DNA of 64,000 bases from Streptomyces fructofermentans (GTDB lineage Bacteria; Actinomycetota; Actinomycetes; Streptomycetales; Streptomycetaceae): NCBI RefSeq assembly GCF_014651055.1, contig NZ_BMWD01000020.1, positions 111,491-175,490 of the forward strand, in the 5' to 3' direction. The notes under the pieces were generated by a model, which was given only the letters and a program-made list of their open reading frames with translations, did not search any database and had not been told where the DNA came from. This document shows, one piece after another, positions 24,711-34,092 of this stretch. The position numbers and the translations under genes are program-made. Every line of letters begins with the position of its first letter. Position 1 is the stretch's first letter.

Positions 24711-25559
24711 ATGGGAGTCCTGAAGAAGTTCGAGCAACGTCTCGAAGGTCTGGTCAACGGCACCTTCGCCAAGGTGTTCAAGTCCGAGGTCCAGCCCGTG
24801 GAGATCGCCGGAGCGCTCCAGCGCGAGTGCGACAACAACGCCACCATCTGGAACCGCGACCGGACGGTCGTGCCCAACGACTTCATCGTCGAACTGAGCA
24901 CACCGGACTTCGAGCGGCTCAGCCCGTACTCGGGCCAGCTCGGCGACGAGCTGGCCGGCATGGTCCGCGACTACGCCAAGCAGCAGCGGTACACCTTCAT
25001 GGGCACCATCAAGGTGCACCTGGAGAAGGCCGACGACCTCGACACCGGTCTGTACCGGGTGCGAAGCCGTACGCTCGCCTCCTCCGCCAACCAGCAGGGG
25101 GCTCCGGACCGCGCGCCGAGCGGTCCGCCGCCGGGGGGCCGGGGACAGGCCGGCGGCTACGGCTACCCGCCCGCCGCCGCTCCTCCGATGCCCGCCGCGC
25201 CGCCGCCGGGCGGCCGTCCCGGTGCCGCACCCATGGGCCAGCGGCCCCCGGCCGCCCCGCAGCCGGGCGCGGGCGGACGTACGCGGCACTGGATCGAGGT
25301 CAACGGCAACCGCCATCAGATCTCCCGCTCGACGTTGGTGATGGGGCGCAGCACCGAAGCCGACGTGCGGATCGACGACCCCGGCGTCTCGCGCCGGCAC
25401 TGCGAGATCCGGACCGGAACGCCCTCGACGATCCAGGATCTGGGGTCCACCAACGGCATCGTGGTGGACGGGCAGCACACCACCCGCGCTACGCTCCGCG
25501 ACGGCTCGCGGATCGTCGTGGGCAGCACCACCATCATTTACCGGCAAGCCGAAGGGTGA
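24711..25559 (+). CDS. fhaA: FhaA: DUF3662 and FHA domain protein
   Basis: 282-aa phosphothreonine-binding protein of the cell-wall control cluster. The N-terminal DUF3662 domain (1-120, MGVLKKFEQRLEGLVNGTFAKVFKSEVQPVEIAGAL-type) is followed by a Gly/Pro-rich linker (about 125-195). The C-terminal FHA domain (about 200-280) has MGRSTEADVRIDDPGVSRRHCEI and LGSTNGIVVDG, with the Arg, Ser and Asn that read pThr. AGGAGG lies 8 nt upstream of ATG. First gene of fhaA-fhaB-pstP-ftsW-pbpA-pknB; it likely binds PknB-phosphorylated partners such as the MviN flippase, as in mycobacteria. Confidence 0.93.
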   Translation: MGVLKKFEQRLEGLVNGTFAKVFKSEVQPVEIAGALQRECDNNATIWNRDRTVVPNDFIVELSTPDFERLSPYSGQLGDELAGMVRDYAKQQRYTFMGTIKVHLEKADDLDTGLYRVRSRTLASSANQQGAPDRAPSGPPPGGRGQAGGYGYPPAAAPPMPAAPPPGGRPGAAPMGQRPPAAPQPGAGGRTRHWIEVNGNRHQISRSTLVMGRSTEADVRIDDPGVSRRHCEIRTGTPSTIQDLGSTNGIVVDGQHTTRATLRDGSRIVVGSTTIIYRQAEG

Positions 25560-25569
25560 AGCGGGGGCA

Positions 25570-26091
25570 ATGTCAGAGCTGACCCTCACGGTCATGCGGC
25601 TGGGTTTCCTGGCCGTACTGTGGCTGTTCGTGATCGTGGCCGTGCAGGTCATCCGCAGCGACCTGTTCGGAACGCGCGTCACACAGCGCGGCTCGCGCCG
25701 GGACGCCAACCGACCGCAGCAGGCGGCGCGCCAGACCGCGCCCCCGCCGCAGCGCCAGCAGGCGGCACCGAGCACCGGCGGCCGCCAGCGCCGCGGTGCG
25801 CCCACCAAGCTGGTCGTCTCGGAGGGCACCCTCACGGGCACGACGGTCGCCCTCCAGGGGCAGACCATCTCCCTGGGCCGCGCGCACGACAGCACCATCG
25901 TGCTGGACGACGACTACGCCTCCAGCAGGCATGCCAGGATCTACCCGGACCGTGACGGCCAGTGGATCGTCGAGGATCTCGGGTCCACGAACGGCACGTA
26001 TCTCGACCGGACCCGACTGACGACTCCCACGCCGGTCCCGCTGGGCGCAGCGATCCGCATCGGCAAGACCGTCATCGAGCTGCGGAAGTAG
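25570..26091 (+). CDS. fhaB: FhaB: membrane-anchored FHA domain protein
   Basis: 173-aa protein. One N-terminal TM helix (about 9-27, GFLAVLWLFVIVAVQVI), a Gln/Arg-rich linker (about 35-75), and an FHA domain (about 78-172) with SLGRAHDSTIVLDDDYASSRHARIYP and LGSTNGTYLDR. The pThr-binding residues Arg, Ser and Asn are present. It starts 10 nt after fhaA. Role: docking of PknB-phosphorylated proteins at the membrane during growth or division. Confidence 0.93.
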   Translation: MSELTLTVMRLGFLAVLWLFVIVAVQVIRSDLFGTRVTQRGSRRDANRPQQAARQTAPPPQRQQAAPSTGGRQRRGAPTKLVVSEGTLTGTTVALQGQTISLGRAHDSTIVLDDDYASSRHARIYPDRDGQWIVEDLGSTNGTYLDRTRLTTPTPVPLGAAIRIGKTVIELRK

Positions 26092-26183
26092 TACCACGTC
26101 ATGAATGAGCGCGAGCGGAGCGAGCGAGCAGCGGCGGTCCACACGAGGGACCCCGGCGCGCTCCCGACCGGAGGGTGGGCACC

Positions 26184-27764
26184 GTGCGGATGTACCCGGA
26201 GCCGACGGGCGAGGTGCGCATGAGTCTGTCACTGCGCTTCGCCGCCGGATCGCACAAAGGCATGATCCGCGAGGGGAACGAGGACTCCGGCTACGCCGGG
26301 CCCCGTCTGCTCGCGATCGCCGACGGAATGGGCGGCCAGGCCGCCGGCGAGGTCGCCTCCTCCGAGGTGATCTCGACCATCGTCGCGCTCGACGACGACG
26401 TGCCCGGCTCCGACATCCTCACCTCGCTGGGCACCGCCGTGCAGCGGGCCAACGACCAGCTCAGGATGATGGTCGAGGAGGACCCCCAGCTCGAAGGCAT
26501 GGGGACCACCCTCACCGCGCTCCTGTGGACCGGTCAGCGCCTCGGTCTCGTGCACGTCGGCGACTCGCGCGCGTACCTGCTGCGGGACGGCGTCCTGACG
26601 CAGATCACGCAGGACCACACCTGGGTGCAGCGACTCGTGGACGAGGGGCGCATCACCGAGGAGGAGGCCACCACCCACCCGCAGCGCTCCCTGCTGATGC
26701 GCGCGCTGGGCAGTGGCGACCACGTCGAGCCGGACCTCTCCATCCGCGAGGTGCGGGCCGGCGACCGGTACCTGATCTGCTCCGACGGGCTGTCGGGGGT
26801 CGTCTCCCACCAGACGATGGAGGACACCCTCGCCAGCTACCAGGGCCCGCAGGAGACCGTGCAGGAGCTGATCCAGCTCGCGCTGCGCGGCGGCGGCCCG
26901 GACAACATCACGGTCATCGTGGCCGACGTCCTCGACATCGACTCCGGTGACACGCTCGCCGCGCAGCTCTCCGACACCCCCGTGGTCGTCGGGGCCGTCG
27001 CCGAGAACCAGCAGCACCAGCTCCACGACAACGGCGCCATGCAGACGCCCGCGGGCCGTGCCTCCAGCCTCGGCCGGCAGGTTCCGGGGCAGGGCGGCGG
27101 CGGGGAGTTCGGCCCGCCCGGCAGCGGCGACACCACGGGCTATGTGTCGACCGACAGTTTCGGCGACTACACCGACGACGACTTCGTCAAGCCGCGCACC
27201 GGCCGGAAGTGGCTGAAGAGATCCTTCTACATCGCGCTCGCGCTCGGCGTCATCGGCGGCGGGCTGTACGGCGGCTACCGCTGGACGCAGACGCAGTACT
27301 ACGTCGGCACCAACGACGAGCACGTCGCGCTGTACCGGGGGATCAGCCAGGACCTGGCCTGGGTCTCGCTCTCCAAGGTGGAGAAGGACTACCCGAAGAT
27401 CGAACTCAAGTACCTGCCGCCGTACCAGCAGAAGCAGGTCAAGGCCACGATCACCGAGGGCGGCCTGAACGACGCCGAATCGAAGATCGCCGAGCTGGAG
27501 ACGCAGGCGTCCGCGTGCAAGAAGGACGCCGAGCGCCGCAGGGCCGAGAGCGAGCAGAACGCGAAGACCGGCGAGGGCGAGGCCGGCGGCGTCACGGGAA
27601 CCACCCGGACCTCCGCCGCGTCCAAGGCGACACCCACGCCGACACCGTCCGGGTCTTCCCCGTCCGCCGACCCGTCCAAGTCCACGACCGCACCCACTCC
27701 GACACCCGGCCCCAGCCTCTCCGACGAGGAGCAGAAGCTGGTCTCGCTGTGCGGTAAGCAGTAA
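26184..27764 (+). CDS. pstP: PstP: PP2C-type Ser/Thr phosphatase
   Basis: 526-aa membrane phosphatase reversing PknB phosphorylation. The PP2C catalytic domain (about 15-250) shows the metal-binding motifs GMIREGNEDSGY, IADGMGGQAAGEVAS, HVGDSRAYLLRDG, ICSDGLSGVV and GGPDNITVIV. One TM helix is about 348-367, followed by an extracellular domain and a Thr/Pro/Ser-rich tail. The GTG at 26184 has GGAGGG 8 nt upstream; ATGs at 26190 and 26220 are alternatives. Second-to-third gene spacing here is about 90 nt, so a minor internal promoter is possible. Confidence 0.93.
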   Translation: MRMYPEPTGEVRMSLSLRFAAGSHKGMIREGNEDSGYAGPRLLAIADGMGGQAAGEVASSEVISTIVALDDDVPGSDILTSLGTAVQRANDQLRMMVEEDPQLEGMGTTLTALLWTGQRLGLVHVGDSRAYLLRDGVLTQITQDHTWVQRLVDEGRITEEEATTHPQRSLLMRALGSGDHVEPDLSIREVRAGDRYLICSDGLSGVVSHQTMEDTLASYQGPQETVQELIQLALRGGGPDNITVIVADVLDIDSGDTLAAQLSDTPVVVGAVAENQQHQLHDNGAMQTPAGRASSLGRQVPGQGGGGEFGPPGSGDTTGYVSTDSFGDYTDDDFVKPRTGRKWLKRSFYIALALGVIGGGLYGGYRWTQTQYYVGTNDEHVALYRGISQDLAWVSLSKVEKDYPKIELKYLPPYQQKQVKATITEGGLNDAESKIAELETQASACKKDAERRRAESEQNAKTGEGEAGGVTGTTRTSAASKATPTPTPSGSSPSADPSKSTTAPTPTPGPSLSDEEQKLVSLCGKQ

Positions 27765-27790
27765 GCAGCCGTGAGGGGCCCTGTCACACG

Positions 27791-29239
27791 ATGAGCAGTA
27801 GTACGAACACGCCGACGCACCACACGTCCACGATCGGATCGATCGGCGCACCCAGCCGACGCAACACCGAACTGGCCCTGCTGGTCTTCGCCGTCGTCAT
27901 CCCGGTCTTCGCCTACGCCAACGTCGGCCTGGCGATCGACGACAAGGTGCCCACGGGCCTGCTGAGCTACGGCCTGGGCCTCGGCCTGCTGGCCGGCGTC
28001 GCCCACCTCGTCGTACGGAAGTTCGCGCCGTACGCGGACCCGCTGCTGCTGCCGCTGGCCACGCTCCTCAACGGGCTCGGCCTCGTGGTCATCTGGCGGC
28101 TCGACCAGTCGAAGCTGCTCCAGTCGATCAACCAGGCCGGCAACGCGGCTCCCCGCCAGTTGCTGTACACCGCGCTGGCGATCGCCCTGTTCGTCGTCGT
28201 GCTGATCTTCCTCAAGGACCACCGCGTCCTGCAGCGCTACACGTACATCTCCATGGTCGGCGCGCTGGTCCTGCTGCTGCTCCCGCTGGTCCCCGGCCTC
28301 GGTGCCGAGCTCACCTACGGCGCCAAGATCTGGATCTCGGTCGCCGGCTTCTCGATCCAGCCCGGTGAGTTCGCGAAGATCGTGCTGGCCGTCTTCTTCG
28401 CCGGCTACCTGATGGTCAAGCGCGACGCGCTGGCCCTGGCCAGCCGCCGCTTCATGGGCCTCTACCTGCCGCGCGGCCGCGACCTGGGCCCGATCCTCGT
28501 CGTCTGGGCGATCTCGATCCTCATCCTCGTCTTCGAGACGGACCTGGGTACCTCCCTGCTGTTCTTCGGCATGTTCGTGATCATGCTGTACGTCGCCACC
28601 GAGCGGACCAGCTGGATCGTGTTCGGCCTGCTGATGTCCGCGGCCGGCGCCGTCGGTGTGGCCAGCTTCGAGCCGCACGTCCAGACCCGTGTCCAGGCCT
28701 GGCTCGACCCGATGCACGAGTACACGCTCAGCCAGGCCGGTGTGCAGGACGGCGTGGTCCACTCCGAGCAGGCCATGCAGGCGCTGTGGGCCTTCGGCTC
28801 CGGCGGCACACTCGGCACCGGCCTCGGCCAGGGCCACTCCGAACTCATCCGGTTCGCCGCCAACTCCGACTTCATCCTCGCCACCTTCGGCGAGGAGCTG
28901 GGCCTGGCGGGTGTCATGGCGATCCTGCTCATCTACGGCCTGGTCGTGGAACGCGGCATCCGCACCGCCCTGGCCGCCCGCGACCCGTTCGGCAAGCTCC
29001 TCGCCGTCGGTCTGTCCGGCGCCTTCGGACTCCAGGTGTTCGTCGTCGCGGGCGGCGTCATGGGCCTGATCCCGCTGACGGGCATGACGATGCCGTTCCT
29101 TGCCTCGGGCGGTTCCTCAGTGATCGCCAACTGGGCGCTGATCGCCATCCTGATCCGTATCAGCGACACCGCGCGCCGCCCGGCCCCGGCCCCAGCCCCG
29201 AACCCCGACGCCGAGATGACCCAGGTGGTCCGCCCGTGA
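27791..29239 (+). CDS. rodA: FtsW/RodA/SpoVE-type SEDS glycosyltransferase
   Basis: 482-aa polytopic protein with about 10 TM helices, a SEDS peptidoglycan polymerase using lipid II. Family landmarks: WISVAGFSIQPGEFAKIVLAVFFAGYL (about 180-206), the catalytic-region FETDLGTSLLFFGMFVIMLYVATER (about 244-268), ALWAFGSGGTLGTGLGQGHSELIRFAANSDFILATFGEELG (positions about 330-370) and GMTMPFLASGGSSVIANW near the end. It is translationally coupled to the downstream penicillin-binding protein (GTGA overlap), its expected partner transpeptidase. Confidence 0.93.
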   Translation: MSSSTNTPTHHTSTIGSIGAPSRRNTELALLVFAVVIPVFAYANVGLAIDDKVPTGLLSYGLGLGLLAGVAHLVVRKFAPYADPLLLPLATLLNGLGLVVIWRLDQSKLLQSINQAGNAAPRQLLYTALAIALFVVVLIFLKDHRVLQRYTYISMVGALVLLLLPLVPGLGAELTYGAKIWISVAGFSIQPGEFAKIVLAVFFAGYLMVKRDALALASRRFMGLYLPRGRDLGPILVVWAISILILVFETDLGTSLLFFGMFVIMLYVATERTSWIVFGLLMSAAGAVGVASFEPHVQTRVQAWLDPMHEYTLSQAGVQDGVVHSEQAMQALWAFGSGGTLGTGLGQGHSELIRFAANSDFILATFGEELGLAGVMAILLIYGLVVERGIRTALAARDPFGKLLAVGLSGAFGLQVFVVAGGVMGLIPLTGMTMPFLASGGSSVIANWALIAILIRISDTARRPAPAPAPNPDAEMTQVVRP

Positions 29240-30732
29240 ACAAGCCCCTGCGCCGGATCGCGATCTTCTGCGGGCTCCTCGTACTCGCCCTGCTCATCCG
29301 CGACAACTGGCTCCAGTACGTGATGGCCGACGACCTCAAGAACGACCCCAAGAACCGCCGGGTCGCCATCGCCCGCTACGGCACCCCCCGCGGGGACATC
29401 ATCGTCGACGGCAACCCGATCACCGGGTCGACCAAGACGAACGGCGACGGCTACAACGACTTCGAGTACAAGCGCACCTACAAGGACGGCGCGATGTGGG
29501 CCCCCGTCACGGGCTACGCCTCGCAGGCCTTCGGTGCCACGCAGTTGGAGAACATCGAGGACGGCATCCTCACCGGCAACGACGACCGGCTCTTCTTCCG
29601 CCGCACGCTCGACATGATCACCGGCAAGAAGCAGGAGGGCGGCAATGTCGTCACCACGCTGAACGCCGCCGCGCAGAAGGCCGCGTACAAGGGCCTGCTG
29701 AAGCAGGGCAAGGGCGCGGTCGCCGCGATCAACCCGGAGACCGGCGCGATCCTGGCGCTGGCCTCGACCCCGTCGTACGACCCGTCGACCTTCGCCGGCA
29801 ACTCCACGAAGGTGGACGGCAAGGCCTGGACCAAGCTCCAGAAGAAGAACAACCCCGACGACCCGATGCTGAACCGGGCGCTGCGCGAGATCTACCCGCC
29901 GGGCTCGACCTTCAAGGTCGTCACGGCCGCCGCGGCGCTGGAGCACGGTGTGGTCGACAGCGCGGACGAGAAGACGGACTCCCCGCTGCCGTACACCCTG
30001 CCGGACACCACGACCGAGCTGAAGAACGAGGGGAACATCCCCTGCAAGGACGCGACGCTGCGCGAGGCGCTGCGGGTGTCCTGCAACACGGTCTTCGGCA
30101 AGCTGGGCGTGGACGTCGGCAAGGAGCAGATGCTGGAGACGGCGAAGAAGTTCGGCTTCAACTCCGAGCAGTTCGTGCCGATCCGCTCCAGTGCCTCGAT
30201 CTTCCCCGAGAAGATGGACCGGCCGCAGACCGCGCTCAGCTCGATCGGCCAGTTCGAGACGGCCACGACGCCCCTCCAGATGGCCATGGTGGCCTCGGCC
30301 GTCGCCAACGACGGCACGCTCATGAAGCCGTACATGGTCGACAAGCTCCAGGCGCCGAACCTCGACGTCATCGAGCAGACCGATCCGGAGGAGATGAGCA
30401 AGCCCCTCTCCGAGGACAACGCCCAGATCCTCCAGTCGATCATGGAGACCGTCGTCGAGAAGGGCACCGGCACCAACGCCCAGATCAACGAGGGCGGCGT
30501 GACCATCGGCGGCAAGACGGGCACCGCCCAGCGCGGTGTCGACAACAGTGAGAATCCTTACGCCTGGTTCATCTCGTACGCCAAGGTCGAGGACGGCAGC
30601 TCGCCGGTCGCCGTGGCCGTGGTGGTCGAGGACGAGAGCGCCAACCGCGACGACATCTCCGGTGGCGGCCTGGCCGCTCCGATCGCGAGGGACGTGATGA
30701 AGGCGGTCCTCGACGGCAAGTCGGGATCGTGA
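29236..30732 (+). CDS. pbpA: PbpA: class B penicillin-binding protein
   Basis: 498-aa transpeptidase that cross-links peptidoglycan. N-terminal TM anchor (about 8-25), a PBP dimer-like region, and the catalytic domain with the three penicillin-binding motifs: GSTFK (nucleophile Ser224, Lys227), SCN (about 282-284) and KTGTA (about 427-431). The GTG start overlaps the ftsW/rodA stop. In mycobacteria this position holds PbpA followed by pknA and pknB; here pknA is absent. Confidence 0.93.
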   Translation: MNKPLRRIAIFCGLLVLALLIRDNWLQYVMADDLKNDPKNRRVAIARYGTPRGDIIVDGNPITGSTKTNGDGYNDFEYKRTYKDGAMWAPVTGYASQAFGATQLENIEDGILTGNDDRLFFRRTLDMITGKKQEGGNVVTTLNAAAQKAAYKGLLKQGKGAVAAINPETGAILALASTPSYDPSTFAGNSTKVDGKAWTKLQKKNNPDDPMLNRALREIYPPGSTFKVVTAAAALEHGVVDSADEKTDSPLPYTLPDTTTELKNEGNIPCKDATLREALRVSCNTVFGKLGVDVGKEQMLETAKKFGFNSEQFVPIRSSASIFPEKMDRPQTALSSIGQFETATTPLQMAMVASAVANDGTLMKPYMVDKLQAPNLDVIEQTDPEEMSKPLSEDNAQILQSIMETVVEKGTGTNAQINEGGVTIGGKTGTAQRGVDNSENPYAWFISYAKVEDGSSPVAVAVVVEDESANRDDISGGGLAAPIARDVMKAVLDGKSGS

Positions 30733-30939
30733 TGAGCGTGCGGCGCACCCTCATCCGTAAAAAGCAGTGATGCCGCTCACGTCTCCCACACATCGGTGCA
30801 CGTTGCGATACCGGTCCTGTATCGGGTGACGAATGTGGCCAGGTCAGTGAAGGCGAGCCGGGTACGGTATGCCCGGACAGCACACCGCCGGACCACACGT
30901 GGTGTGGTCGGGACCGTCGGAGAGGGCTGGTAGGTAGCT
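30733..30939. other. pbpA-pknB intergenic region, likely pknB promoter
   Basis: 207 nt. Contains the near-palindrome ACCACACGTGGTGTGGT about 40-55 nt upstream of pknB, able to form a hairpin. No pknA remnant is visible in any frame. Confidence 0.45.
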
Positions 30940-32952
30940 ATGGAAGAGCCGCGTCGCCTCGGCGGCCGGTACGAGCTGGGCCATGTGCTCGGCCGTGGTG
31001 GCATGGCGGAGGTACATCTCGCCCATGACACACGGCTCGGCCGCACAGTGGCGGTGAAGACGCTGCGTGCGGATCTCGCGCGTGACCCGTCGTTCCAGGC
31101 CCGGTTCCGCCGGGAGGCCCAGTCGGCCGCCTCGCTCAACCATCCCGCGATCGTCGCCGTGTACGACACGGGTGAGGACTACATCGAGGGCATCTCCATC
31201 CCGTACATCGTGATGGAGTACGTCGACGGGTCCACTCTGCGCGAGCTGCTGCACTCCGGGCGCAAGCTGCTGCCCGAGCGCACGCTGGAGATGACCATCG
31301 GGATCCTCCAGGCGCTGGAGTACTCCCACCGCGCGGGCATCGTGCACCGTGACATCAAGCCGGCCAACGTCATGCTGACGCGCAACGGCCAGGTCAAGGT
31401 CATGGACTTCGGCATCGCCCGCGCCATGGGCGACTCCGGCATGACGATGACGCAGACCGCGGCGGTCATCGGCACGGCGCAGTACCTGTCGCCGGAGCAG
31501 GCGAAGGGCGAGCAGGTCGACGCCCGTTCCGACCTGTACTCCACCGGCTGCCTGCTCTACGAGCTGCTGACGGTCCGCCCGCCCTTCATCGGGGACTCCC
31601 CGGTCGCGGTCGCCTACCAGCACGTGCGCGAGGAGCCGCAGCCGCCGAGCGTCTTCGACCCCGAGATCACGCCCGAGATGGACGCCATCGTCCTGAAGGC
31701 GCTGACCAAGGACCCGGACTACCGCTACCAGTCGGCCGACGAGATGCGGGCCGACATCGAGGCGTGCCTCGACGGGCAGCCCGTCGCCGCCAGCGCGGCC
31801 ATGGGCTCCGTCGGCTACGGCGGCTACCCGGACGACCAGCCGACCACGGCCCTGCGCTCGTCGGACAGCCAGCACACCACGATGCTGCCCCCGATGAACC
31901 CGGACGACGGCGGCTACGGCTACGACGACCGACCCGGGCGCCGTCGCCAGCAGAAGAAGAACAACACCTCGACGATCCTGCTGGTCGTCGCGGGCGTGCT
32001 GGTGCTCATCGGCGCGATCCTCATCGGCAAGTGGGCCTTCAGCGGCAACGGCGGTACGGGGAACGAGGCGTTCCCCGCGCCGAACTTCGTGAACCGGACG
32101 CAGGCCGAGGCCGAGCGGATGGCGAGCAACGTCGAGCTGAAGCTGACGATCGACAAGAAGCCCTGCGAGGACACTCCGAAGAACAGTGTCTGCGAGCAGA
32201 CGCCGGCCGCGAAGACCCAGGTAAACAAGGGCGACACGATCACGCTGACGGTCTCCACGGGAGCGCCCAAGGTGGCCGTGCCCAACGTCATCGACGACTC
32301 GATCGAGTCCGCGACGAAGAAGCTCGAGGCCGAGAAGTACCAGTTCCAGGTCGAGATCAAGCGCAAGGAGTCCAGCGTGGAGGCCGGCACGGTCCTCGAC
32401 CAGGACCCGAGCTCCGGCGAGGAGGTGGAGAAGGGCTCCACGATCACCCTCACCGTCGCCAAGGAGAAGGAACAGGCCACCGTTCCCGACGTCAGCGGCA
32501 AGAACTGCGACCAGGCCAAGGCGCAGATGGAGCAGAACGACCTCACGGGCAACTGCACCGAGGTGGAGACCGACGACGCCAACCTCGTCGGCAAGGTCGT
32601 CTCCATCAGCCCGCAGGCCGGCTCCGCGGTCGACCCCGGCTCCACGGTCACGATCCAGATCGGCAAGAAGAAGGCGGAGGAGCAGAAGTTCGCCATGCCG
32701 AAGGTGACCCAGATGACTCTCGGCCAGGCCAAGCAGGTGCTCGCACAGAGCCAGCTCCAGCTCGGCAACGTCCAGGGCTCGCAGGACGACAACTCCATCG
32801 TCCTGGCCAGCGACCCACGGGAGGGTTCCGAAGTGAAGGCCGGCGACAGGGTCAACCTGGTCACGGTCGACGCAGGACAGAACAACGGCGGCAACAACGG
32901 CGGCGGCTTCTTCGGAGGCGGCACCGGCGGCACGGTACGGAGCGAGGACTAG
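30940..32952 (+). CDS. pknB: PknB: PASTA-domain Ser/Thr protein kinase
   Basis: 670-aa membrane kinase sensing peptidoglycan or lipid II. The kinase domain (11-275) has the P-loop GRGGMAEV, Lys40 (VAVKT), catalytic HRDIKPAN (Asp138), DFGIAR and an activation loop with TMTQTAAVIGTAQYLSPEQ. A Gly/Asp-rich juxtamembrane segment precedes the TM helix (about 345-367). Four extracellular PASTA repeats follow, each about 65-70 residues (starting about FPAPNF, APKVAVPNV, EQATVPDV, QKFAMPKV). The tail is Gly/Asn-rich. Last gene of the cluster, ended by a strong hairpin. Confidence 0.95.
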   Translation: MEEPRRLGGRYELGHVLGRGGMAEVHLAHDTRLGRTVAVKTLRADLARDPSFQARFRREAQSAASLNHPAIVAVYDTGEDYIEGISIPYIVMEYVDGSTLRELLHSGRKLLPERTLEMTIGILQALEYSHRAGIVHRDIKPANVMLTRNGQVKVMDFGIARAMGDSGMTMTQTAAVIGTAQYLSPEQAKGEQVDARSDLYSTGCLLYELLTVRPPFIGDSPVAVAYQHVREEPQPPSVFDPEITPEMDAIVLKALTKDPDYRYQSADEMRADIEACLDGQPVAASAAMGSVGYGGYPDDQPTTALRSSDSQHTTMLPPMNPDDGGYGYDDRPGRRRQQKKNNTSTILLVVAGVLVLIGAILIGKWAFSGNGGTGNEAFPAPNFVNRTQAEAERMASNVELKLTIDKKPCEDTPKNSVCEQTPAAKTQVNKGDTITLTVSTGAPKVAVPNVIDDSIESATKKLEAEKYQFQVEIKRKESSVEAGTVLDQDPSSGEEVEKGSTITLTVAKEKEQATVPDVSGKNCDQAKAQMEQNDLTGNCTEVETDDANLVGKVVSISPQAGSAVDPGSTVTIQIGKKKAEEQKFAMPKVTQMTLGQAKQVLAQSQLQLGNVQGSQDDNSIVLASDPREGSEVKAGDRVNLVTVDAGQNNGGNNGGGFFGGGTGGTVRSED

Positions 32953-33017
32953 CCGTTTCCGCACCGCGGACCGGGCGGAGGCCGAAGCCCGGTCCACGGA
33001 GCCCCGCAGGGCCCTGA

Positions 33018-33057
33018 ACGAAGCCCCGGCACCCTTGGAAGGGTGCCGGGGCTTCGT
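33018..33057. terminator. 19-bp perfect hairpin after pknB
   Basis: 33018-33036 pairs perfectly with 33039-33057 (core GCCCCGGCACCCTT / AAGGGTGCCGGGGC). It lies between convergent pknB and the sortase gene and probably terminates both. Confidence 0.88.
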
Positions 33058-33186
33058 CGTCGGTCCGCGGCCTCACGGCGCCGGGGGCCGGCCGTCCTCG
33101 AGGGCGGGCGCCGCACCTCGGTGCCGGGGCGTGCGCCGGCGGTCACGCCGGGCCCGAGCCCGCCACGCGCCGCCCCGGGTGCCGGG

Positions 33187-33927
33187 TCAGCGCAGTTCCA
33201 CCGGAGGGGTGCGCTCGTCGTCCACCTTCTCCACGCGGTCCAGCTCGCCCCACACCACGTACCGGTAGCGGGAGGTGAAGACGGGCGTGCAGGTCGTCAG
33301 CGTGATGTAGCGGCCCGCCTTCTCCTTCCCCGACTCCCGGGGTACGGGCGCGAGGACCTTGACGTTGAACTTCGAGGTCTCGGGGAGGATCGCGTAGACC
33401 TTGTAGACGTACCAGTCGTCCTTGGTCTCGAAGACGATCGGGTCGCCCTTCCTGAGCCTGTCGATGTTGTGGAACTTCGCGCCGTGGCCGTCACGGTGGG
33501 CCGCCAGCGAGAAGTTGCCCTTCTTGTCCTGCGGGAGCGCGGACTTGACGGGGTCCGTGTAGTAGCCGGCGACACCGTCGTTGAGGAGCTTCGCGGAGGT
33601 CCCCTTCTTGACCAGCACCTCGCCGCCGCTCATCGCCGGGACGTGCAGGAAGCCGATGCCGTCCTTGGTGTCCAGGCCGATCGGTCCCCGGTCCTCGGCC
33701 CAGTGGTCGCGGACCTTGTCGCCCTGCTTGCCGGCCTCGCGGTCCGCCACGACGTTCGTCCACCAGAGCGAGTAGGCGACGAACAGGCCGAGGACCAGAC
33801 CGGCCGTGATGAGGAGTTCCCCGAAGACGCTGACGGCCGCCGCGATCGGGCCGACGCCCCGGCGCCGCCGCGGGCGCGAGGACGCGGGCGCGTCGGTGTG
33901 CTCTTCGTGGTCGGTCGTCGCTGCCAC
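33187..33927 (-). CDS. Class E sortase (SrtE2-like)
   Basis: 246-aa cysteine transpeptidase that anchors LAXTG-type proteins to peptidoglycan. One N-terminal TM (about 33-55, SVFGELLITAGLVLGLFVAYSLWW) and a sortase domain. The catalytic His lies in LAAHRDGHG, the catalytic Cys about 213 in TLTTCTP, and the Arg in YRYVVWG. GTG at 33927 chosen (GGGGCGAA upstream); an in-frame GTG at 34002 would add 25 polar residues. It is next to a second sortase of the same class, as at the srtE1/srtE2 locus of S. coelicolor. Confidence 0.88.
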   Translation of the reverse strand: MAATTDHEEHTDAPASSRPRRRRGVGPIAAAVSVFGELLITAGLVLGLFVAYSLWWTNVVADREAGKQGDKVRDHWAEDRGPIGLDTKDGIGFLHVPAMSGGEVLVKKGTSAKLLNDGVAGYYTDPVKSALPQDKKGNFSLAAHRDGHGAKFHNIDRLRKGDPIVFETKDDWYVYKVYAILPETSKFNVKVLAPVPRESGKEKAGRYITLTTCTPVFTSRYRYVVWGELDRVEKVDDERTPPVELR

Positions 33928-34092
33928 TGCGTTCGCCCCGTCTGGTCTCTTCTGGAATCTGGGATGTCTTGCGTTGTCCTGCCCGTCTCGCGCGTCCTGC
34001 ACGTCTGCGCGGCCCGGGCTGTCCCGGGGAGTCTCACACGCGTCGGCCCGGCCTCCCGCGCCCTGCGGCGCGGCCGGCGTCCCGACGCGCCC

